From the NCBI GenBank assembly GCA_031963415.1, contig JASSUI010000001.1:2728001-2792000 (forward strand): DNA of 64,000 nt, written 5' to 3'. Both the position numbers and the translations under genes were made by a program. This document shows positions 44,634-51,523 of the stretch, one piece after another. Each line of letters starts with the position of its first letter. The stretch's first letter is position 1. The notes under the pieces were generated by a model, which was given only the letters and a program-made list of their open reading frames with translations, did no database searches and was not told the origin of the DNA. The stretch is from JASSUD01 sp031963415. Lineage in GTDB: Bacteria > Pseudomonadota > Gammaproteobacteria > Burkholderiales > Burkholderiaceae.

Positions 44634-47255
44634 ATGTACTCGAGCATCCCTTCAATTAAAAACGCTATATTAACACGCCCATTTGATGAAGAAATACAAA
44701 ATAAAGAAAAAATATCTGATTTAAAAATAAATGAACTTAGAGAATTTTGGGAGGATCGCTATATAAAATTGCATTCCAAGACTGATAATGTTCCAATAGA
44801 TGAAAAAATAGATTTAGAAGAATTGGAAAAATTTGAACTTCAATTTGAGGCGCTCTGGCCAGAAGAACCATGTATAAAATTTAAAGATCAGTATGATAAA
44901 TTAAGTAAGTATTTAGTAGGGTTGTGCTATATACAAATGCTCCGCATCCAGATGCTCGATCAATTAGTATGCAGCAAATTTTTAAATGAGAAAAATATAG
45001 ATAAATTTTCATCAATTTTGGAAAAAAGCCGCACTTTCTACGAAAATTTTGAAATTAAATCAGAAAGTTCAGGAAAAAAAATTAATTTAATAAATATTAG
45101 AAGGAAATTTGAATTTTACAGTTTTTGCAATTCAATATCAGTTCCACCAGAATTTAACGAAACCAGTCAATCATTTTACAGAAGAACCAGTTTATTATTT
45201 TCTGAAATAGCAAAAATTTTCTTAATTAAGTGTGATTTTGAAAATGCAGAAAATTTCCTATTTACAGCTAAGGAAATTTTGAATCCTATATCCCCTAACG
45301 AAAAACCTGAGAACAAGTATATATATGGTTACTTGGAAACAATTCATGGAAACATCGCTTTACATCAAGGAAAGTTTAGGGACGCTAAAGAAAAATCCAT
45401 AAACGCCATTCACAGTTATACCTATAATGATTGGGGATTTTTTGAAAAACATGGCTTAGTAGAGCTTAATTATTTATCTTGCAAAAGCAAAAATTCAAAA
45501 CAACATAATAAATATATAGAAAAAAACATTGAAAAATATCTTGATTTTCCGCTTTTACCTCCGACCAAAAAAGATTACATTCAAACAAATTCTTCTAATT
45601 CTTATGCAACAGCTTGGCCTTCAGGCAAAATAGAAATAGATGCCTCTATACCTTCTTTTGAAAAATTTTTCGATATAGTAAATTCGCTTAACAAAATTAC
45701 AAGCGTACATCATTTAGTTTTTTGCCTGAAACGCACTGAAGATATAAACTTGCAGCAAGAATTATTCAAGCTTGCCCTGCATATCAAAAAAAAATTCTTC
45801 TCCTTTAAAAATATTACAAGAGATCAAATACAAGAAGTTGTTGCTTTAGCCTCTATCCCTGATCCGAATTTTTATTATGAATTAATTAGCGAAACACTAC
45901 GTAGAATCAATAATACATTAAAAGATGATGAATATATAAATTTAACTCAAGGTCTTTTGGCCATGCTTCGCGCTCGACCTTTGATATTATTAGAGCACCC
46001 AGAATTAGAAGAAGATTTTTTTCTCAAAAATATCGAGTCCAATTATTTACCAAAGCGTATTCAGCAGTCAAAGATGAGTATAAAAACGCTAAAAGAACAG
46101 TTGATAGAGATAACAAAAACAAATGCAGAATTCACACGCACTCTATCGAAGGTAGAGAAAGATTTCGGCACGGCCAAACCATTTAATGACATATTGGTTA
46201 GCTTATGGTCAGAAATTGAAAAACTAAAAGCACCAGAGGCGGCTGAAGAGCTACTTGAAGGCATGCATGCAAGTGCACAGTTAAAAACATTAACAGAATT
46301 CGTCTCTTTAAAATCTAACGCTTTCCAAAAATTTCTCGGGAATTTATGTAATAAATTAGTGAGCTCGGTAGAAGATAATAATATTTTTAAGGTTAAATCT
46401 TTATTACATATTATTTGTCAATTCCTAGATATCGCCGTTACTCTACTACCTAAAGAAAAACCAATAACTGATATAGAGACAAGAAAAAATTTTGATGAAA
46501 TAAGAATTTATCTTCTTTGTTTTGCTCAACAAGATAATCTTGAATTAAAACATCAGGCAATTTACGCATTGGAAGCCTTGCAATATATTCTTCCGGAAAA
46601 TTCATATCCATCTTTGACTAATGAGCAATATATAAAAGTAAGATTATTTGCGCTGCAACTCATTTCATTTTCAGCATCACATGATTATTATCCTGGAAAT
46701 GCTCAAGAGAATATAAAAAACGAACAAGCCGGCTTGAATATAAAAGGCAGAGAATTAACGAGGGATATGGCAATGAGTTTAATATCTCAATCAGAAATAT
46801 TTTTATCGAATAAAGATAAACTTTCTGAGATCAAACATGCATACCACGCTTGGTACCCAGCATTGTGGGTTGTACATTCCTTGCTCGAAAAAAGAGATTA
46901 CATTAAATTGCGAACCTTCATTGAGGGGAGTGATCAACGAGATGAACCAGCATTTTTATGGGGGGTATATAGATACTTTAAGCAAATTGCGCAGATGCCT
47001 GAAGCTACAAATTGTGAAGAAGATCGTAAAATCGCTATCTCCTACCTCAAAACATTAGCTTCAGGAGGAGAGTACGCTATACGGGAAGCATCTAGAAATG
47101 TTTTGCAGGCGTTGGGAATTTCGGATTATGGCGCAAAGCTTGAGCAAGAAAATGTTGATAAGGGTAGTTTGGTTTTACCCCCTTGCTTTTGGAGAAGTCG
47201 CCCTGCCTCCACTGAGCTATTAGAGCAGGCTCGGCGCGGATTCTCAGCTGAGTGA
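44634..47255 (+). CDS. AT-rich 873-residue helical-repeat protein, unknown function
   Basis: Not recognised. The protein is rich in K, E, N, I and L and almost entirely helical by eye. Residues about 200-270 (FENAENFLFTAKEI, ALHQGKFRDAKEKSINAIH) resemble TPR units; 610-660 and 735-830 (ELKHQAIYALEALQYIL; DEPAFLWGVYRYFKQIA; AIREASRNVLQALG) resemble HEAT-like repeats such as follow NACHT domains. No P-loop, signal peptide or membrane helix is visible. Codon use is strongly AT-biased against its neighbours, except the last 30 or so codons, which return to normal composition (LPPCFWRSRPASTELLEQAR). It has its own ribosome site and downstream hairpins. Recent acquisition or an effector/STAND-derived protein is possible. 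Confidence 0.9.
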   Translation: MYSSIPSIKNAILTRPFDEEIQNKEKISDLKINELREFWEDRYIKLHSKTDNVPIDEKIDLEELEKFELQFEALWPEEPCIKFKDQYDKLSKYLVGLCYIQMLRIQMLDQLVCSKFLNEKNIDKFSSILEKSRTFYENFEIKSESSGKKINLINIRRKFEFYSFCNSISVPPEFNETSQSFYRRTSLLFSEIAKIFLIKCDFENAENFLFTAKEILNPISPNEKPENKYIYGYLETIHGNIALHQGKFRDAKEKSINAIHSYTYNDWGFFEKHGLVELNYLSCKSKNSKQHNKYIEKNIEKYLDFPLLPPTKKDYIQTNSSNSYATAWPSGKIEIDASIPSFEKFFDIVNSLNKITSVHHLVFCLKRTEDINLQQELFKLALHIKKKFFSFKNITRDQIQEVVALASIPDPNFYYELISETLRRINNTLKDDEYINLTQGLLAMLRARPLILLEHPELEEDFFLKNIESNYLPKRIQQSKMSIKTLKEQLIEITKTNAEFTRTLSKVEKDFGTAKPFNDILVSLWSEIEKLKAPEAAEELLEGMHASAQLKTLTEFVSLKSNAFQKFLGNLCNKLVSSVEDNNIFKVKSLLHIICQFLDIAVTLLPKEKPITDIETRKNFDEIRIYLLCFAQQDNLELKHQAIYALEALQYILPENSYPSLTNEQYIKVRLFALQLISFSASHDYYPGNAQENIKNEQAGLNIKGRELTRDMAMSLISQSEIFLSNKDKLSEIKHAYHAWYPALWVVHSLLEKRDYIKLRTFIEGSDQRDEPAFLWGVYRYFKQIAQMPEATNCEEDRKIAISYLKTLASGGEYAIREASRNVLQALGISDYGAKLEQENVDKGSLVLPPCFWRSRPASTELLEQARRGFSAE

Positions 47256-47268
47256 GCGTATTAATTAG

Positions 47269-47296
47269 GAGGGGCTTATTCTCTAATAAGTCCCTC
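47269..47296 (+). terminator. Hairpin after the 873-residue gene
   Basis: Twelve-base arms (47269-47280 and 47285-47296, one G-U pair) with a four-base loop, 14 bases after the stop. No T-run follows. Confidence 0.55.
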
Positions 47297-47319
47297 TCAT
47301 GTAGAAGAGATTCAAGATA

Positions 47320-47345
47320 TGCCAAGCCTCTTGGCAAAATATTTT
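47320..47345 (+). terminator. Second hairpin after the 873-residue gene
   Basis: Perfect TGCCAAG/CTTGGCA stem with a three-base loop, followed by AAATATTTT. Probably the main intrinsic terminator. Confidence 0.6.
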
Positions 47346-47732
47346 CTATCAAGAATGGTTAAGGGCAGACCTTTAAAAGAGATTAACTAGCATGACCCAA
47401 CAAATATCGCTACAATACGTGCCACAACTTTACTGGATGAGTTTTAATTAACAGTGAAGTTGCTGTAGCGTTTTGCTCCGATCCATTTAGAAACTGTTTT
47501 TTTCCTCCCCAATCTGCATGGTAGCCGCTTAAGTTATCCATCAAGCATAAGCGGGTCATTCTTGAGGCGGTTATTTCTTCCGCGCTTTATACAGTTTCTC
47601 ACACCGCCCTGCACGCAGATACATGGCGCGGGCGATACCCTTTCCGATAGTGCGATTCGTCATTGCATTCGATGACCTGGGTACTGACGATTGGCGCTAA
47701 CGCATTGTTTCATTTTCCCAGGAATCGCAATA
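47346..47732 (+). other. Spacer / likely long leader of rhlE
   Basis: About 387 bases without a gene. It holds a CCGCTTA/TAAGCGG stem (47525-47554). Long structured leaders are common on DEAD-box helicase mRNAs, but a start site cannot be fixed. Confidence 0.4.
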
Positions 47733-49139
47733 ATGACTTCTCAACAAACACAAACTCCAACTGAAAACTCAGCCAAAAGCTCGGGTTTTGCCGAGTTGGG
47801 TTTATGCTCAGAAATTACTCGAACCCTTGAAGCTGAGGGTTACACTGCTCCTACTCCAGTACAACAGCGTGCTATTCCAGCTGCTTTAGCTGGGCGCGAT
47901 TTACTCGTTTCAAGCCCAACCGGCTCCGGTAAAACAGCCGCTTTTATGTTGCCTGCTATTCAACGCATTGCGCAGCTGCAAAAAGAGCGCGCAGAGCGGG
48001 GTGAGCGCCCTGCTGCTAAAAATGAGCGTGGCCGCCGCCCTTCTTTTCAGCCAGCCAAGCCTACTTTACTGGTACTGACACCGACGCGCGAGCTTGCTTT
48101 GCAAGTGACGAATGCTGCTAGAACTTATGGGCAATACTTAAGGCGTATGAATACGTTAAGTATTTTAGGTGGCATGCCCTATCGTCAGCAGCTTGAAATG
48201 CTGTCAAAGCAACCCGAAATTATCGTAGCTACGCCAGGCCGCCTGCTCGACCATTTAGAACGCGGCAGAATTAGTTTTTCTGCGTTGAGTATGCTTGTAC
48301 TCGATGAGGCGGATCGCATGCTGGATATGGGCTTTATCGACGATATTGAAACGATCGTCGCTGCTACGCCTGAAAATCGTCAGACTTTGCTTTTCTCAGC
48401 GACAATTGATAACCGGATTGCCAACTTAACCCAGCGCTTACTCAATTCACCTGAACGGATTGAAATTGTTCAGCGTACAGATAGACCTGCGAACATTACC
48501 CAATCAATTCACTGGGTTGATGATCGTGCCCATAAAGATCGCCTGCTCATGCACTTGCTGGCAGATGATGCGTTGAACCAAGCGGTAGTCTTCACTGCTA
48601 CGAAAAGCAGCGCGAGCGAACTAGCAGATAGATTGTCTGATGCTGGTATTAAATCAGCTGCGCTACATGGCGATTTACCACAAGGTGCTCGCACTCGAAC
48701 CATTCGTGCATTACGTGAGCAGCGCGTACAAGTACTGGTTGCAACCGACGTTGCTGCACGTGGTATTGATGTGCCGACCGTCACCCACGTCTTCAATTAC
48801 GATTTACCGAAATTCGCTGAAGATTACGTTCACCGAATCGGTCGTACTGGTCGTGCTGGCCGCAGCGGTATTGCAGTCAGCTTAGTGCATCACGCTGAGA
48901 TGCAAATGCTACGCCGTATCGAACGCTTCACGCAGCAAACCTTACCAATTAGCGTGATTGCAGGTTTTGAGCCACGTCGCACTCCATCTTCCTCCTTTAG
49001 TCCTTCGCGTAATAACAAGCGTCCACAACAGCGACAGCGCTCGTCAAATGCAAATGGACGCCCATCGAATGGCGGGCCAAGAGGAGATAGAGCACCACGC
49101 GGAGGAAATGGTAGATCTTCTTTTGCTCGGTCAAGATAA
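47733..49139 (+). CDS. rhlE: DEAD-box RNA helicase (RhlE type)
   Basis: About 468 residues. The helicase motifs are in order: Q motif PTPVQQRAI, motif I SPTGSGKTAAFMLP, PTRELA, VLDEADRMLDMGF (DEAD), FSATI, then VFTATKSSASELADRL, ATDVAARGIDVP and HRIGRTGRAG. The C-terminal 70 residues are R/G/N/S-rich and basic. Start: ATG with AGGAA eight bases upstream, MTSQQTQTP; a longer TTG-initiated frame is less likely. Probably ribosome assembly or RNA turnover. A MITE stands only five bases after the stop. Confidence 0.95.
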   Translation: MTSQQTQTPTENSAKSSGFAELGLCSEITRTLEAEGYTAPTPVQQRAIPAALAGRDLLVSSPTGSGKTAAFMLPAIQRIAQLQKERAERGERPAAKNERGRRPSFQPAKPTLLVLTPTRELALQVTNAARTYGQYLRRMNTLSILGGMPYRQQLEMLSKQPEIIVATPGRLLDHLERGRISFSALSMLVLDEADRMLDMGFIDDIETIVAATPENRQTLLFSATIDNRIANLTQRLLNSPERIEIVQRTDRPANITQSIHWVDDRAHKDRLLMHLLADDALNQAVVFTATKSSASELADRLSDAGIKSAALHGDLPQGARTRTIRALREQRVQVLVATDVAARGIDVPTVTHVFNYDLPKFAEDYVHRIGRTGRAGRSGIAVSLVHHAEMQMLRRIERFTQQTLPISVIAGFEPRRTPSSSFSPSRNNKRPQQRQRSSNANGRPSNGGPRGDRAPRGGNGRSSFARSR

Positions 49140-49144
49140 GTTTT

Positions 49145-49291
49145 TAGAACTCGTTTCATCAATGTCTAAAAGGTTGTCAGCGGGGGGAGGCCGGAGCGGA
49201 GGAACCGGAGTGTACTCAACGTACATGAGGATTCCGAGCACTGCCCGACCGCCGATCACGGCCTTTTAGGCATTGATGGAATGAGTTCTAG
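49145..49291. mobile_element. MITE-like repeat A, copy 2
   Basis: About 146 bases with ends TAGAACTCGTTTCATCAATG and CATTGATGGAATGAGTTCTA forming a near-perfect inverted repeat, and the same core as copy 1. It begins five bases after the rhlE stop codon. Confidence 0.88.
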
Positions 49292-49303
49292 AAATTCAAA
49301 AAA

Positions 49304-49348
49304 TATAAAGACGGGGATAAGCTGCAACTTATCCCCGTCTTTATTTTA
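49304..49348 (+). terminator. Strong intrinsic terminator downstream of rhlE
   Basis: Fifteen-base perfect arms (49307-49321 and 49328-49342, extendable to 17) with a six-base loop, followed by ATTTTAT. It now lies beyond the MITE, 165 bases from the rhlE stop. Confidence 0.88.
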
Positions 49349-49530
49349 TATGTGCACCCAACAGCATATGAACACTTCTGTAGCTGTAAATCCTCCCCTA
49401 TGTAGTGATGAAGAATGGTGTGGAACGCAACTGCATGATGGCGACCGAAGGTGGGGAAGAATGGGTGAGGTATTAACTTAAAGCAATCTAACTCAAAAGA
49501 TGGCGGCGAGGTGCCTTGATCTAACGAACA
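49349..49530. other. Spacer, nothing recognised
   Basis: A frame reading NPPLCSDEEWCGTQLHDGD is open for about 36 codons but ends quickly and matches no family I know; it may be a relic. Confidence 0.3.
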
Positions 49531-49683
49531 TTAGGGCGTGTCTTCAATTAAAAGGGGCTCGCGAAGGCACCAGCCAGCGTGCCCTGCTCCTTGCGAATAC
49601 TCCAGTATTCGCCGCGTCACATTCCTTGGCTGCGCGCCTGAAATCCATCAACGCGAGCCCGTTTTAATTGAAGACATACCCTA
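49531..49683. mobile_element. MITE-like repeat B, short copy
   Basis: About 153 bases beginning TTAGGGCGTGTCTTCAATTA and ending in its complement (one substitution in the last bases). The GCGCGCAGCC and CACGCTGGCTGG blocks of the full element are present, but in inverted order with one hairpin arm each, as if an internal deletion removed half of each hairpin. Confidence 0.82.
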
Positions 49684-49824
49684 CCGTCACTGGGCGCGTA
49701 TTTTGAAGTGGCGCGTCAGGTAATGTCGAACTCACATCGTTGGTATTGAATAGTCAGAAGGCATTAAGCCAAGTGCTCACCTTGATTACTGAGGTATGCT
49801 AGCCTTTCTTAACCTCGACTTTTT

Positions 49825-49899
49825 GAACCGTCCGGTGTGTACCTGCCAGTAGGTATGGGAGGGGGGCGACCCTAAACACCGCCCCCTCTCCTGATTATT
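49825..49899 (+). mobile_element. Group II intron 3'-end remnant (domain V-VI like)
   Basis: The sequence starts GAACCGTCCGGTG and continues TATGGGAGGGGGGCGAC to a paired CGCCCCCTCTCC and CTGATTATT, which resembles domain V followed by the G/C-rich domain VI hairpin at the end of bacterial group II introns. The distal half of domain V looks damaged and no reverse transcriptase frame precedes it. Confidence 0.45.
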
Positions 49900-49907
49900 G
49901 AGCGCAA

Positions 49908-49939
49908 AAATAAAAGCCTCACTATAGCTAGTGAGGCTT
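49908..49939 (-). terminator. Intrinsic terminator of the 489-residue gene
   Basis: Perfect 11-base arms (49914-49924, 49929-49939) with a four-base loop; on the minus strand it is followed by TTATTTTTG. It is 25 bases past the stop codon. Confidence 0.85.
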
Positions 49940-49963
49940 ATCAAGCATTACATCTAAAAATCT

Positions 49964-51433
49964 TTACTTTGCCACTGGATTTGATAACTGGTAAATTTCG
50001 TTAAATAATTCTTCACCTAATAATTGCATTGTATCAACCTCATGATGATGAATATTCTCAAAAGTACGCACTTGTTTAGCTAACTTATTAATTATTTTTC
50101 TTTTCTCTTCTTTATGAGAAGTAATTTTATCACGTGTAGCTTCTTTTTCTGATTTAATAACCTCTGTTATCAAATTTTTATATTCATTTTTGAATATTTC
50201 TTTTTCCCCTTTTATCCATTCGTCAAATTTCTTCTCGAGCTCTTTTCTTCTTTCTTGATCAGATTTATTATTTAAATCGTATTTATCATGGTTGATTAGC
50301 ACTCTCTTTAATTTTTCTTTCACAGACGCACTAATGAACTCGATAGAAGAAAATTCTAAAAAGGAATTAAACTCATGAGCTTCTAGAAGTCGGAAAAATT
50401 TCTCTTCAAACTCCTTCTTGTTCTCAGAGAAACTATCGAGCGCTTGAGTAGCGTTTTTTTGCCCCTCTTTAAGCTTTTTTATAGCTTCATCTAATGATAA
50501 AATTTTTTCCTTATCACGAAAAAATTTAAAAATTCCTAAAAATCTAAAAGCTTTTAAAAAATTGAGGAAATTAGGAAGGCCGATTTTTCTCTCTTCTCTT
50601 TCCAAATCTGCTTTTAGTTCTTTAATTTCAGAATCAACGACGACATTAGAAATATAAGAAATAACTAATGCTTTAAAACTATTAGTCTCTTCATTAATTC
50701 TTTCTTGAACGAGGAGATTAATCGCTGTAGTTAATTGCGCAGCCTCAGTAAGATCTTTTTTCTCCTCCTGTTCTGCATTAAGATCTAATTCTTGCATCTT
50801 TTCTTCAAGTCTTATTAACTTTTCTTTATTAGATGCAAGCTCAAGTTTTAGGTCAGCGATAACTGACTCAAAATAATCTTCTTCTCCCTCGCCCTGTTCA
50901 TGGATAGACAATTTAGATGAGCGCAATGAAGGAGCATATCCAGAATCAGCCGCTGATTTTGCGGACGACAATGAAGAGCGTCGAGATGACGCAGAACTAC
51001 CTACAGGCTTGTAATGAGTAATTCCATCTCGGCCTTTACCACTATCAGGCGCAGGCGATTGGTTTGTTGAGGTAAAAGTAGAGATTTTTTGTACAAGACT
51101 CTTTACCTTAGTTGCCGTCTTATTGATAGGCAAGGAGAGAAAAGAACGAGATCTTGTAATTTGTTGTTGAGGTGCTAAGGAAAAATTTGGAGCAGAGGCA
51201 AACCTTTGCAAAGTTCTAGGCCTAGAGTCAAAAATATCAGGAGAAGATGGATTAGGTGAAGAAACCGCAGATGCAGTCTCTTCGAACACGGGAGCATCTG
51301 CTAGGGCAGAGGCCGCAATCTCAACTGAGTTTTCTTTAAGGTTGGGTAAAAGCTTTGGTGCTTCAATCACCTCATCCCAATGTTGTATTAAGCGGCCTGA
51401 GTGTAGGCGAGAAGAGCTCGTAACCCCTGACAT
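49964..51433 (-). CDS. Serine-rich, coiled-coil 489-residue protein, candidate effector
   Basis: Not recognised. Residues 1-185 are low-complexity and rich in S, P, R and A (RTLQRFASAPNF, SSASSRRSSLSSAKSAADSG); residues about 190-480 are highly charged K/E helices likely to form coiled coils, with a short hydrophobic patch FLKAFRFLGIFKFF. Codon use in the second half is strongly AT-biased. No signal peptide is visible. Serine-rich disorder plus coiled coil is common in secreted effectors that act in eukaryotic hosts, but this is inference. GGGGA lies six bases before the start. It follows clpB by 90 bases on the same strand. Confidence 0.88.
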   Translation of the reverse strand: MSGVTSSSRLHSGRLIQHWDEVIEAPKLLPNLKENSVEIAASALADAPVFEETASAVSSPNPSSPDIFDSRPRTLQRFASAPNFSLAPQQQITRSRSFLSLPINKTATKVKSLVQKISTFTSTNQSPAPDSGKGRDGITHYKPVGSSASSRRSSLSSAKSAADSGYAPSLRSSKLSIHEQGEGEEDYFESVIADLKLELASNKEKLIRLEEKMQELDLNAEQEEKKDLTEAAQLTTAINLLVQERINEETNSFKALVISYISNVVVDSEIKELKADLEREERKIGLPNFLNFLKAFRFLGIFKFFRDKEKILSLDEAIKKLKEGQKNATQALDSFSENKKEFEEKFFRLLEAHEFNSFLEFSSIEFISASVKEKLKRVLINHDKYDLNNKSDQERRKELEKKFDEWIKGEKEIFKNEYKNLITEVIKSEKEATRDKITSHKEEKRKIINKLAKQVRTFENIHHHEVDTMQLLGEELFNEIYQLSNPVAK

Positions 51434-51467
51434 TTTTATTCCCCAGTTGAAAGCGGTAGATGAATTT

Positions 51468-51483
51468 AGAGCTTATTAGCTCT
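51468..51483 (-). terminator. Small hairpin between clpB and the 489-residue gene
   Basis: Perfect six-base AGAGCT/AGCTCT stem with a four-base loop. Weak as a terminator: no T-run, so read-through from clpB is possible. Confidence 0.4.
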
Positions 51484-51523
51484 CCTTTGTTACAGCTAGC
51501 CGCCATTGGATTTTGGCCAAATC

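Noticed and set aside
47092..47352. 86-residue minus-strand frame at the 3' end of the 873-residue gene
   Set aside because: Overlaps the plus-strand C-terminus and terminator hairpins; no independent evidence.
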